From positions 1-54,105 of the forward strand of contig JAYENK010000014.1 of the NCBI GenBank assembly GCA_034722035.1: DNA of 54,105 nt. The letters run 5' to 3'. The notes beneath the pieces are model-generated. The model made no database searches. It was not told where the DNA came from and was given only the letters and a program-made list of their open reading frames with translations. Origin of the DNA: JAYENK01 sp034722035 (GTDB taxonomy: Bacteria > Patescibacteriota > Patescibacteriia > Patescibacteriales > UBA12075). Shown one piece after another: positions 17,503 to 25,737 of the stretch. The position numbers were made by a program, and so were the translations under genes. Each line of letters opens with the position of its first letter. Position 1 is the first letter of the stretch.

Positions 17503-17550
17503 CAATTTATTAATCAAAAGATATACTTAAGTTAATCTAAAGATTAACTT
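17499..17550 (+). promoter_or_regulatory. Promoter and palindromic operator of the Phd/RelE module
   Basis: TTGACA (17499-17504) overlaps the stop of the upstream ATP-grasp gene. A 17-nt spacer and TATACT (17522-17527) follow. Immediately after comes a perfect palindrome, AAGTTAATCT (17529-17538), two bases, AGATTAACTT (17541-17550), covering the expected start site. This is the layout expected for autorepression by the antitoxin. Confidence 0.8.
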
Positions 17551-17558
17551 ATCAATTT

Positions 17559-17783
17559 ATGGAAAATATAATAGGACTAAAAGAGTTTAGATTAAATGTT
17601 GATAAATTTGCCAATCGAGCCTCAAAGGAAGGGCCAATCACTGTTTTTAAAAGATCTAAACCGTTGTTTAAAATTTCCGCGGTAAATGATAATGTTTCTA
17701 GCGGCGAATGGGAAGAAGTAATTGATTTTACTAAAATTAAAAAGGGAGGAGTAAATATTGACGACATCCTTTCCCGACTTTGA
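17559..17783 (+). CDS. Type II antitoxin, Phd/YefM family
   Basis: 74 residues. MENIIGLKEFRLNVDKFANRA is the N-terminal DNA-binding dimer fold of Phd/YefM. PITVFKRSKPLFKISAV completes the domain. The C-terminal tail (EWEEVIDFTKIKKGG) is the expected toxin-binding segment. The gene begins 9 nt after a perfect palindrome that is the likely autoregulatory operator. Its stop TGA is 2 nt before the toxin ATG. Confidence 0.86.
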   Translation: MENIIGLKEFRLNVDKFANRASKEGPITVFKRSKPLFKISAVNDNVSSGEWEEVIDFTKIKKGGVNIDDILSRL

Positions 17784-17785
17784 TT

Positions 17786-18031
17786 ATGGATAAATTAGCT
17801 AAAGCTTTAAAAAAATTATTAGTCAAAGAAAAAAAACAGGTTAAAGCAATTTTTGCTAGCTTAAAAAGATATGATTTTGACGGACTGGACATAAAAAAAT
17901 TAAAAGGAAGAGATAATATTTATCGTGTACGCAAAGGAAACTTGCGTATTATTTATTATAATAAAGAAAAAGAAATAAGTATTTTGGCGCTTGAGCGTCG
18001 GTCAGACAATACTTATAAAACATTAAAATGA
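17786..18031 (+). CDS. RelE/ParE-family toxin
   Basis: 81 residues from ATG 17786. A TTG at 17780 overlapping the antitoxin stop would add two. The C-terminal half IYRVRKGNLRIIYYNKEKEISILALERRSDNTYK is the typical RelE core with its basic, aromatic mRNA-cleavage surface, and the N-terminal part is helical. It should be an mRNA interferase, neutralised by the upstream antitoxin. The stop overlaps the next ATP-grasp gene by 4 nt, so read-through from the toxin-antitoxin promoter would also express that gene and glgA copy 2. Confidence 0.85.
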   Translation: MDKLAKALKKLLVKEKKQVKAIFASLKRYDFDGLDIKKLKGRDNIYRVRKGNLRIIYYNKEKEISILALERRSDNTYKTLK

Positions 18032-18870
18032 AAATAGGTTTTTGGGATGTGCAAATTGATATTGAAAAAGCTTTTTTGGAGTGCGGGCATAAGGTAGTGG
18101 CTTTGGATTTTCACAAGAGTGATTGGCAGAATGATTTTGTTAAAGCTGATTGTGATGCCTACGTTTGGTATCCGCATGCGTTGCACAAAGAATATTATAA
18201 ATTATTGGATCGGGCCGGGTTTATTGAATTCTTTTTGAGCAAGCGCGCTTTTCCTAATGTACGTACCAGCTATTTGTTTCAAGATAAAATGCGTCAGGAG
18301 TACGTTTTTGATTTATTAAGAATTCCTCAACCTAAAACTATAATTTTAACCAGTCAGGCAGAAATAAATAAATTTTTAAAATTAAAGATTAAATTTCCCT
18401 TAATTGTGAAAGACATGTGGAATTATGGTGGTTATGGGATTTTTGTTTTGAAGAATAAAAAAGAACTAGAAAAATATATTGCGAAAAAAAGAATTCCTAA
18501 AAACAAGGAAAATGTTATCCAAAAACATTATTTATATTTGCAGGAATATATTGATTTGCGTGAGGAGTATCGAGTAATGACGGTCGGGCAAAAAATTATT
18601 TTGGTTTATCGCAAAAAGGCGGACAAATTTTTGGGTCATGTCTGGCGTGGAGCTAAAGTTGATTTTGAAGTTAAAAAAGATGTTTTGGATTTTGTTAGAA
18701 AATATAATAAAATTTTAAAATTAGATTGCTGTGGTTGGGATTTGGCACGGAACAAGCAAGGTAAATTAAAAATAATAGAACTAAACCCGATTGCTGGCAC
18801 GAAAATTTTGGAAGAGCAGGGAATTAGTTTGGCGGAGCATATAGCCGAATATGTGGAGAAAGTGCTATAA
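18028..18870 (+). CDS. ATP-grasp protein (copy 2, divergent)
   Basis: 280 residues. It has an N-terminal pre-ATP domain (IGFWDVQIDIEKAFLECGHKV), then FPLIVKDMWNYGGYGIFVLKN, LYLQEYIDLREEYRVMTVGQKIILVYRKK, and the C-terminal metal site KIIELNPIAGTKI. It is recognisably ATP-grasp (RimK/D-Ala ligase superfamily) but clearly different from the copy at 16603. Overlap with relE and with glgA copy 2 (which starts 7 nt after its stop) indicates one transcript. Function unknown. A ligase modifying a peptide or amino sugar is a guess. Confidence 0.78.
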   Translation: MKIGFWDVQIDIEKAFLECGHKVVALDFHKSDWQNDFVKADCDAYVWYPHALHKEYYKLLDRAGFIEFFLSKRAFPNVRTSYLFQDKMRQEYVFDLLRIPQPKTIILTSQAEINKFLKLKIKFPLIVKDMWNYGGYGIFVLKNKKELEKYIAKKRIPKNKENVIQKHYLYLQEYIDLREEYRVMTVGQKIILVYRKKADKFLGHVWRGAKVDFEVKKDVLDFVRKYNKILKLDCCGWDLARNKQGKLKIIELNPIAGTKILEEQGISLAEHIAEYVEKVL

Positions 18871-18877
18871 TAAAAAC

Positions 18878-20299
18878 ATGAAAAATAATAATCAAAAAAT
18901 CAAAGTTCTAATGGCGGCGGCGGAGTGTGTGCCTTTTGCTAAGGTGGGTGGACTTGCGGACGTGGTTGGGAGTTTGCCTAAGGCTTTGTCTGGGCAGAAG
19001 GTTGATGTGCGCTTGGTTTTGCCTTTATATGGCGTGATTAGCCGGCAAAAATATAAATTGAAAAAAATATATTCTGGCTTGGAGATTCCGTCCGGACGGG
19101 TTATGCTAAGGGTAAATATTTATCAGGGTAAATTACCAGGTTCAGATGTGACCGTTTATTTTATTGACTCAAAAGAGTATTTTTCCAAGAAGCAAGTCTA
19201 TGGCAAGAGTAATCATTCCGAGCGTTTTTTGTTTTTTTCTTTGGCTGCGCTCTATGCTATCCCGTGCTATAAGTGGGAGCCGCAAATTATTCATATGCAT
19301 GACGCACACGTAGCGATGATGGCCGATATTATCAAAGTTAGCCGGCTAGAATATATCCGTGACCTCAAAACTCTCCTCACTATTCATAATTTACGTTATC
19401 AGTATGCAGATGAGCCGATGCGTTTATCCAGCGGCAATCTTCATCTTTCGATGTTAAAGACTTTGTCCATTGACGCAGAAGACGGGGACGTAAATTTTAT
19501 GGCACAAGGAATTTTGAATGCTGATATTATTAATACAGTCAGCTCGACTTACGCTGAAGAAATTTTGCATTCAGCTTATGGCGCTAGTTTGGAAAAAATA
19601 TTAAGAAAACGACGCGCTGATCTCTATGGTATTTTGAATGGAATTGATATAGATTTATTTAATCCTGAAATTGATAAAAATATTATTAAAAATTATAGTG
19701 CTAAGACTTTAAAATATAAAAGAGAAAACAAGATTGCTTTGCAAAAGAAATTTAATTTACCGATTAACGAAAATATACCGGTAATTGGGTTTATTTCCCG
19801 CTTGGTTTGGCAAAAAGGGCTGGAATTGATTACAGAAGATTTGAATAAAGTAAAAGCGCAATTTGTATTTTTGGGTAAAGGTGCTAAGAAATATGAGAGA
19901 CATTTAGAAGAGTTGGCTAAGAAATATCCGGGTCAATTTGCAGTTGATATCGGTTTTGATTTAAAAACGGCTCAGCAGATTTATGCCAGTTCAGATTTTT
20001 TCTTGATGCCGTCTCGCTTCGAGCCTTGTGGTCTCGGGCAAATGATTGCGATGCGTTACGGAGCAGTGCCGATTGTACGTGCAACCGGAGGACTCAAAGA
20101 TACAGTCACGCCAGCGTTTGGTTTTAGTTTTGAAAACATTGAAGAGAAAGAATTGTTTAATTCAATTAAAAAAGCATTAGATTTATATTATGAAAAGCCG
20201 GAAGAATTTGCAGTAATGCAAATAAAAGATATGAAGCAAGATTTTTCCTGGAATAAATCAGCTCAGAAATATATCAATCTATATAAAAAATTAATTTAA
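18878..20299 (+). CDS. glgA: Glycogen/starch synthase, GlgA family (copy 2)
   Basis: 473 residues from the preferred ATG at 18878, which follows the upstream stop. An ATG at 18851 inside the upstream gene would add nine residues. The motifs are complete: AAAECVPFAKVGGLADVVGSLPKAL, HMHDAHVAMM, NGIDIDLFNPE, RLVWQKGLELI and FEPCGLGQMIAMRYGAVPIVRATGGLKDTV. GT5 family, extending alpha-1,4-glucan. Two GlgA copies flank the GH57/kinase/ATP-grasp genes, which suggests one makes a specialised polymer or primer. It is the last gene before the rRNA unit. Confidence 0.92.
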   Translation: MKNNNQKIKVLMAAAECVPFAKVGGLADVVGSLPKALSGQKVDVRLVLPLYGVISRQKYKLKKIYSGLEIPSGRVMLRVNIYQGKLPGSDVTVYFIDSKEYFSKKQVYGKSNHSERFLFFSLAALYAIPCYKWEPQIIHMHDAHVAMMADIIKVSRLEYIRDLKTLLTIHNLRYQYADEPMRLSSGNLHLSMLKTLSIDAEDGDVNFMAQGILNADIINTVSSTYAEEILHSAYGASLEKILRKRRADLYGILNGIDIDLFNPEIDKNIIKNYSAKTLKYKRENKIALQKKFNLPINENIPVIGFISRLVWQKGLELITEDLNKVKAQFVFLGKGAKKYERHLEELAKKYPGQFAVDIGFDLKTAQQIYASSDFFLMPSRFEPCGLGQMIAMRYGAVPIVRATGGLKDTVTPAFGFSFENIEEKELFNSIKKALDLYYEKPEEFAVMQIKDMKQDFSWNKSAQKYINLYKKLI

Positions 20300-20415
20300 A
20301 ATAATATTTAATGTGCATTAAGTGTTCAAAAGTAATATTTTAATGTATTTTTTTGTTTAGTATTAGTATAATATTGTTTAAAAGCTAAAAATTTATAAGT
20401 TGAGCCTATTTTTGC

Positions 20416-20444
20416 TTGACATAATTTAGAAAATTATATATCAT
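20416..20444 (+). promoter_or_regulatory. Promoter of the 23S-5S rRNA unit
   Basis: A consensus TTGACA (20416-20421), a 17-nt spacer and TATCAT (20439-20444). No 16S gene lies between it and the 23S start about 380 nt downstream, so the 23S-5S pair has its own promoter. Confidence 0.7.
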
Positions 20445-20486
20445 ACACTTACGTTAAATAAATGTTAAAGCATCAGAAAATAACAT

Positions 20487-20593
20487 ATGAAAAAGAAAAT
20501 AACTTCTCATATTGCAAGCGGTTGATGAAACGCCTTTTTGTGGCTTTGCCTGACCGCTCTAGAGCGGTTTTTTTGATGCCAATTATCGACTAG
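20487..20593 (+). other. Two overlapping leader mini-reading frames
   Basis: ATG 20487 to TGA 20525 encodes MKKKITSHIASG. Its stop overlaps ATG 20525 (TGATG), which opens a second frame to TAG 20593 encoding MKRLFVALPDRSRAVFLMPIID. The second frame runs through the terminator hairpin. Either could be a leader peptide or chance; no strong Shine-Dalgarno is seen. Confidence 0.25.
20516..20574 (+). terminator. Attenuator-like terminator in the rRNA leader
   Basis: ACCGCT-CTAG-AGCGGT followed by a run of seven T (20553-20574) is a strong intrinsic terminator about 250 nt upstream of the 23S gene it would silence. An upstream AAGCGGTT (20516-20523) can pair with the left arm (ACCGCT) instead, an alternative anti-terminator. 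This is a classical attenuator geometry. Confidence 0.55.
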
Positions 20594-20823
20594 TTGACAA
20601 TTAACAATTAACAATTAATCAGTGGTTAATAGTCAATTGTTAACTGTTAAAAGTTAAACCTGAACATTAACAATTAAATATAGTTTTATTCATAAAACAT
20701 CTGACGAGCGTTTTATGGATAAAATCTTTTCAAGATTAATAAGTGAAAAGAGCATCAACAAAATTTCGTCGATAATTTATTATCGAACTTTTGCGTTTTT
20801 AGAATCTATTTGATTTCAAAAAC
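20594..20823 (+). repeat. 23S leader with TTGACAATTAAC repeat block and processing hairpins
   Basis: No gene. At 20594-20665 there is a block of direct CAATTAA repeats facing TCAATTGTTAA-type words. It uses the same vocabulary as the three AT-rich expansions inside the 23S gene. Further hairpins follow: CATAAAAC/GTTTTATG at about 20693-20717 and a perfect TCGATAAT-ATTATCGA palindrome at about 20775. They could serve in 23S precursor processing. Confidence 0.6.
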
Positions 20824-21496
20824 GTGGGAAAATCTCGTAAGAGTATATGGTGGATGCCTTGACACAAGAAGACGATGAAGGACGTAGCAGCCTGCGATAA
20901 GCCTTGGTGAGGTGGCAAGCAACCTTTGAACCAGGGATTTCCGAATGGGGAAACCCGCCTAGTTGAAGACTGGGCTCCCGCTAAGTGAATATATAGCTTA
21001 GTGAGGGGACAACCCGGCGAATTGAAACATCTTAGTAGCCGGAGGAAAAGAAAAAAAATATTTATTCCGTAAGTAGCGGCGAGCGAAAGCGGATCAGCCT
21101 AAACCGTTTAAACTGCGCTTGGTTTTATCTTCGGGTAAAACCTTGCAAAAGGCTCCAGAGCCATATGTTTTTTTGGTGTTGTAAGATTATTGCATTCTCT
21201 TTCTGGATTAAGAGAGGTAAGGTTTACGAATTATTACTTCCCTAGTTGAAGCGAGCTGGAAAGCTCCGCCAGAGAAGGTGAAAGCCCTGTAAGGCGAAAG
21301 GGGTAATTACTTTACTGCAATAATTCTTGAGTACCGCGGAACCCGTGAAATTCCGTGGGAATCCGGGACGACTATGTCCCAAGGCTAAATACTTCTTGTG
21401 ATCGATAGCGAACTAGTACCGTGAGGGAAAGGTGAAAAGCATCCCGGTAAGGGAGGTGAAATAGTACCTGAAACCATATACTTACAAGGAATCAGA

Positions 21497-21610
21497 GCTT
21501 CGCTGCCGCTTCGCTAACAATTGACAATTAACAATTAACAATTGACAATTAACTATTCAGTTAAAAGTCAATTGTCAAAAGTCAAGTGTTCACGAAGCGA
21601 CAGCGTAGTG
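21497..21610 (+). other. Expansion 1 in 23S rRNA (helix 25 region)
   Basis: Between the conserved ACCTGAAACC...CTTACAAG and GTGCCTATTGAAGAATG segments, where E. coli has helix 25 (about position 540). A GC-rich stem (GCTTCGCTG, GCTTCGC against GAAGCGACAGCG) is capped by about 75 nt of AATTGACAATTAACAATT repeats and their complements. It could be an extended hairpin or an RNase-III-excised intervening sequence. Confidence 0.75.
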
Positions 21611-22780
21611 ATGGTGTGCCTATTGAAGAATGAGCCAACGAGTTAGTTCTATGTGGCCTAGCTAAGCCCCGCTTGGGGTGGAGCTGTAGTGAAAGCGAGG
21701 GTTAATAGCCCGATTAAGTCGCATGGACTAGACCCGAAGCCGAGTGATCTAGCCATGGCCAGGTTGAAACCCCAAGAAGTTGGGGTGGAGGACCGCACCC
21801 ACTGATCGTGCAATATCAGGGGATGAGCTGTGGCTAGCGGAGAAATTCTAATCGAACTCGGCAATAGCTGGTTCTCCTCGAAATAGCTTTAGGGCTAGCG
21901 TTGGATGCTGACTACTGGGGGTAGAGCACTGAATGAGATAAGGATCCATACGGATACCTTTCTTAACCAAACTCCGAATACCAGTAGGTGTAGTCCGGCA
22001 GTTAGACTATGGGGGCTAAGCTCCATCAGTCGAAAGGGAAACAGCCCAGACCGCCGTCTAAGGTCCCTAAATATATGCTAAGTGTGAAAGGTGGTGTCGC
22101 GACTGCGACAACTAGGAGGTTGGCTTAGAAGCAGCCATCCTTTAAAGAAAGCGTAATAGCTCACTAGTCAAGTTACCGCGCGCCGAAAATGTATCGGGGC
22201 TAAGCATATTACCGAAGACGCGGGCTCTCTAGTTTACTAGAGAGCGGTAGAGGAGCGTTCTTATTGCGTTGAAGCTGAGTCGTGAGGCTTGGTGGAGCGA
22301 TGAGAAGTGAGAATGTTGGCATGAGTAGCAAAAAGGCGGGTGAGAACCCCGCCCACCGCAAGCCTCAGGGTTCCTGGGCAACGTAAATCGACCCAGGGTT
22401 AGTCGGTCCTAAGACGAGGTCCGTGTAGTGCGGGCGTAGCCGATGGAAGAGCTGGTTAATATTCCAGCACTACTTATAGTTTCCGATGGGGGGACGTAAA
22501 ATAAAAACTGGAGCGGGTATTGGTTTGCCCGTTGCTGGTCAAGACTCGAGTCCAGGTAAATCCGGATTCGCAAGAGTCAAGATTGGCAGAAGATGAAGCT
22601 TTTGTGGATTCAATTTCGGAGGATATTTTATCGAGAAAAACCTCTAGGGCTAAGCTATAAGCAACCGTACCGCAAACCGACACAGGTAGGCGAGGCGAGT
22701 AGCCTCAGGTGTACGAGAGAACCCTCGTTAAGGAACTAGGCAAAATAGCGGCCGTAATTTCGAGATAAGGCCTGCCCGGG

Positions 22781-22881
22781 TTCAACATTTAACCATTAAC
22801 TTTTAACAGTTAACTTATAATTATAAATTATTTAATTTATAAATAGTTAATAGTTAATTTTGTTAATTGTTAAATGTTGAA
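22781..22881 (+). other. Expansion 2 in 23S rRNA (helix 63 region)
   Basis: TTCAACATTTAAC (22781-22793) pairs perfectly with GTTAAATGTTGAA (22869-22881). Inside are TTAACTTTTAACAGTTAAC and AATAGTTAATAGTTAATTTT words and a TTATAATTATAAATT core. It sits where E. coli 23S has helix 63. Confidence 0.75.
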
Positions 22882-23005
22882 TCTGGGCCGCAGCTAAAGA
22901 CGCCCCAACGACTGTTTATCAAAAACACAGTTCCCTGCTAACTCGAAAGAGGATGTATAGGGGGTGACGCCTGGCCAGTGTCCGAACGTTAAGGGGATGG
23001 GTTAG

Positions 23006-23145
23006 TGCTTCGCTTACGCTCAGCAACTTTTAACAGTTGACAATTAACAGTTAACAAATTAAGGAATTATTTAATAAATTTATTTCTTAATTATGTTAAT
23101 AGTTAAAAGTTAATTGTTAATTGTTTGCGGAGCGTAAGCGGAGCA
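23006..23145 (+). other. Expansion 3 in 23S rRNA (helix 68 region)
   Basis: GCTTCGCTTACGCT faces GAGCGTAAGCGGAGC. Between them, AACTTTTAACAGTTGACAATT and TTAACAGTTAAC face GTTAATAGTTAAAAGTT and AATTGTTAATTG words. It extends the loop where E. coli has helix 68, just before CTAAGGTAGCGAAATTCC. Confidence 0.75.
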
Positions 23146-23788
23146 TGAAGCCTTGAACTGAAGCGCGGATGAACGCCGGCGATAACTATAATCGTCCTAA
23201 GGTAGCGAAATTCCTTGTCGGCTAATTACCGACCTGCACGAATGGCGTAACGATTGGGGCACTGTCTCAACGAGGGACTCGGCGAAATTGCAAGACGAGT
23301 AAAGATGCTCGTTAACCGTAGTCGGACGAAAAGACCCCGTGAAGCTTTACTACAGCTTGACATTGGCTTATGACTATATTTGTTCAGTATAGGTGGGAGA
23401 TCTTCGGATCGCCAGTGAGATACCACCCTTGTATATTTGTAATTCTAACCCTAGGCCTTGAATCAGGTCGGGGGACAGTGTTTGGCGGGTAGTTTGTCTG
23501 GGGCGGATGCCTCCCAAAGAGTAACGGAGGCGTTTACAAAGGTTGGCTATCCCGGAATGGAAACCCGGGAGATAGTGCAAGGGCACAAGCCAGCTTTACT
23601 GCAAGACCTACAAGTCGAGCAGTCACGAAAGTGGAACCTAGTGATCCGACCGTCCAATATAGGATGGCGGAAGCTCATCGGATAAAAGCTACTCCGGGGA
23701 TAACAGGCTAGTCGCGCCCAAGCGTCCACAGCGACGGCGCGGTTCGGCACCTCGATGTCGGCTCGTCTCATCCTGGGGGTGAAGAAGC

Positions 23789-23819
<31 letters not shown>

Positions 23820-23845
23820 AGGCACGCGAGCTGGGTTCAGACCGT

Positions 23846-24581
23846 CAAGAAATTGAAAATTTTCGATTTTTTGACCATCTGAACCCTTAAAGACAAAAAT
23901 ACGGCGGCCTTCACGAGTAATCGTGATTGAAAGAAGCTGACTCATATCGATGAAGTCCTAACTTGAATAATAACCTGTCATGTGTTAGGATAATATCGAG
24001 GGAAGTCGCTTATGCAAAATAAAAAATCAAACATCCAAGCAGCATATTTAGCCGGTTTTTTAGATGGAGACGGCAGTATATATGTAAGAGCAAAATCAGA
24101 TTCTACTTATAAGTATGGATTCCAAATTGCTCCATATATTGTTTTCTTTCAGTCTAAAAAAGAAGAAGATAATTTTAGAAAAATTTTTTCTAATATTAAT
24201 TATGGTTATATGCGAACACGCAAAGATGGAATACTTGAGTATACGATTGGACGAAAAAAGGATATTATTTCTTTGATTAATTTAATAAAACCTTATTTAA
24301 TATTAAAAATAAGGCAAGCAGATTTAATTATAGAAATATTAAATAAGAAAGAGAAAGTTAAAAATATTAAAGACTTTCAGAAACTATTAGATTTAGTTGA
24401 TAAATTTAGAGAATTAAATTATTCCAAGAAGCGTAAAAAGCATAAGTTGACCCTTTAGAGACTGATCCCATATTTGGGAGAGGATGGCGTGTAATATGCG
24501 CTATCAAAACGTTAGCCCCCTATATAGATTTTTATAGGGTGAAGGTATAGTCCATGCATTTGGTAACAAGTGATTAACATG
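23846..24581 (+). mobile_element. Group I intron in 23S rRNA at the U2593-equivalent site
   Basis: The exon sequence GGTTCAGACCGT stops at 23845 and resumes as CGTAAGACAGGTCGG at 24582, corresponding to E. coli AACGU/CGUGAGACAG, the known 2593 insertion site. The exon ends in T and the intron ends in G (24581), as group I introns require. The conserved core is visible: an R-like AGAGACTGAT (24457-24466) and the classical S-like AAGGTATAGTCC (24542-24553), whose GACT/AGTC form P7. A long P1-side hairpin (about 23833-23886) spans the 5' splice site. The intron carries an endonuclease gene. Confidence 0.88.
24012..24458 (+). CDS. LAGLIDADG homing endonuclease, I-CreI-like
   Basis: 148 residues with a single LAGLIDADG motif, AAYLAGFLDGDGSIYVRAK (catalytic acid D20), so it should act as a homodimer. 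Later segments follow I-CreI closely: the DNA-contacting strands FQIAPYIVFFQSKKEEDNF, NYGYMRTRKDGILEYTI, then LIKPYLILKIRQADLIIEIL and VDKFRELNYSKKRKKH. I-CreI lies in a 2593-site intron of chloroplast 23S rRNA and cuts the intronless allele, and the same role is expected here. Its TAG stop runs into the intron's R element. Base composition is AT-rich. Confidence 0.93.
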   Translation: MQNKKSNIQAAYLAGFLDGDGSIYVRAKSDSTYKYGFQIAPYIVFFQSKKEEDNFRKIFSNINYGYMRTRKDGILEYTIGRKKDIISLINLIKPYLILKIRQADLIIEILNKKEKVKNIKDFQKLLDLVDKFRELNYSKKRKKHKLTL

Positions 24582-24882
24582 CGTAAGACAGGTCGGTCTC
24601 TATCCACTACGGTCGTGGAAACTTGAGGAGGCCCTTTCCTAGTACGAGAGGACCGGAAAGGACGAAGCTCTAGTGTACCGGCTGTCCCACCAGGGGCATT
24701 GCCGGGTAGCTACCTTCGGTTTGGATAAGCGCTGAAAGCATATAAGCGCGAAGCCGTCTCCAAGATAAGGTTTCGTTATGAGGTCCGCGGGAGACTACCG
24801 CGTTGATAGGCTCTACGTGTAAGCACAGTAATGTGTTGAGCGGAGGAGTACTAATCGACCCATGATTTTCCCACATTTTTGA

Positions 24883-24931
24883 TGTTATCACCCTTCGGGT
24901 GAGCCCTTCTACAAATAGGGCACATGCGAAT
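24883..24931 (-). repeat. Structured repeat ATTCGYATGT...GATAACA, copy 1
   Basis: Read on the minus strand: ATTCGCATGT, a hairpin GCCCT/AGGGC around ATTTGTAGA, then a second hairpin TCACCC-GAA-GGGTGA, then TAACA. It lies just after the 23S 3' end and faces copy 2 head to head. Confidence 0.8.
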
Positions 24932-25011
24932 GAGTGATAAATATAGTTATTACTATATTTAAATAGATTAGTGTTACTTTTTACTTTATCAAGATTAGAT
25001 ATACTTTTGGT

Positions 25012-25058
25012 ATTCGCATGTCTCGTATTCGTAGTGCGGGTCAGCGAAGTTGATAACA
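25012..25058 (+). repeat. Structured repeat ATTCGYATGT...GATAACA, copy 2
   Basis: ATTCGCATGT, hairpin CTCGTA/TGCGGG (with wobbles) around TTCGTAG, hairpin TCAGC-GAA-GTTGA, then TAACA. It lies in the 23S-5S spacer, 80 nt from copy 1 in inverted orientation. The sequence between (24932-25011) is AT-rich with no gene. Confidence 0.8.
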
Positions 25059-25070
25059 TAAAAACTCCAC

Positions 25071-25190
25071 AATTCTGGTGGTTTTAGCGGAGGGGGTACA
25101 CCTGTTCCCATCTTGAACACAGTAGTTAAGCCCTCCAGCGCTGATGATACTTGGGTTTTAACCCTGGAAAAGTAAGTCACCGCCAGAATT
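25071..25190 (+). rRNA. rrf: 5S ribosomal RNA
   Basis: A 5S-type sequence. The terminal stem AATTCTGGTGG pairs with CCGCCAGAATT. GTTCCCATCTTGAACACAG matches the conserved loop B/C segment, and a loop D/E arm follows. The stem continues outward (CTCCACA/TGTGGAG), probably a processing stalk. Exact ends are uncertain by a few nt. Confidence 0.92.
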
Positions 25191-25212
25191 GTGGAGTTTT
25201 TTTATTTTGAAC

Positions 25213-25249
25213 AAAAAAACCAAGCTCGAGTATTCGAGATTGGTTTTTT
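25213..25249 (+). terminator. Terminator of the rRNA unit
   Basis: AAAAAACCAA-CTCGA pairs with TCGAG-TTGGTTTTTT around a GTAT-type loop, followed by more T. Strong intrinsic terminator after 5S. Confidence 0.85.
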
Positions 25250-25274
25250 GTTTTTTGGAAATTTTTCAAAAAAA

Positions 25275-25388
25275 TTAACCAGTGATTTTCATGAAAGCAG
25301 CTAACATGACCATCATAAATCCGCCCAGAGCCATGCCAATAAACATTGCCCAAAAAATCGCGTTGAAATATTTACTTTCTTTTGCCAT
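25275..25388 (-). CDS. 37-residue single-span membrane protein
   Basis: ATG (25386-25388) to TAA (25275-25277), protein MAKESKYFNAIFWAMFIGMA followed by LGGFMMVMLAAFMKITG. A charged N-terminus precedes one Gly/Met-rich membrane helix. It converges with the rRNA unit. I recognise no family. The charged start, clean helix and lysine after the helix favour a real small protein, possibly a stabilising subunit. Confidence 0.6.
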   Translation of the reverse strand: MAKESKYFNAIFWAMFIGMALGGFMMVMLAAFMKITG

Positions 25389-25520
25389 AAAACATGATTA
25401 TTAATATTTTTAAACTTATAAATATATTATACTATATTTTTATAAATTCGTGAAGAGGAAAATTAATTGACAAGAGTGAGGTTTTTTAATACATTATAGT
25501 TAGAGATGTAGAAGAAATAG

Positions 25521-25712
25521 AAAGTAACTGAAAAAAATACAGAGATAAAACAAGTTGCTGATGAAGCAATTTATATTCCTAAAACCTTGGAAATGCTTAC
25601 TCCGATTTTAGTCGCTATCCCTTTGCAATTGTTCGCCTATCATATGGCGTTTTTAAAAGGAAAAGACGTAGATAAGCCCCGTAATCTAGCTAAGAGTGTT
25701 ACAGTAGAATAA
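25521..25712 (+). pseudogene. glmS: C-terminal remnant of glmS (glutamine-fructose-6-phosphate aminotransferase)
   Basis: The frame after TAG 25518-25520 reads VADEAIYIPKTLEMLTPILV, then AIPLQLFAYHMAFLKGKDVD and KPRNLAKSVTVE. The end PLQLFAYHMA..KGKDVDKPRNLAKSVTVE is the hallmark of the GlmS C-terminus. The rest of the roughly 600-residue protein is absent and there is no suitable start codon. It stands 25 nt before an intact GlmS-like SIS gene. It is either the tail of a glmS copy lost by deletion or the trace of a recombination between related genes. Confidence 0.85.
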
Positions 25713-25737
25713 TAATTATAAATTTGTATAAAAAAAC

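Noticed and set aside
21658..23771. Open frames on both strands inside the 23S gene
   Set aside because: They fall in conserved rRNA sequence, have no start signals, and are not like any protein. Only the LAGLIDADG gene in the intron is real.
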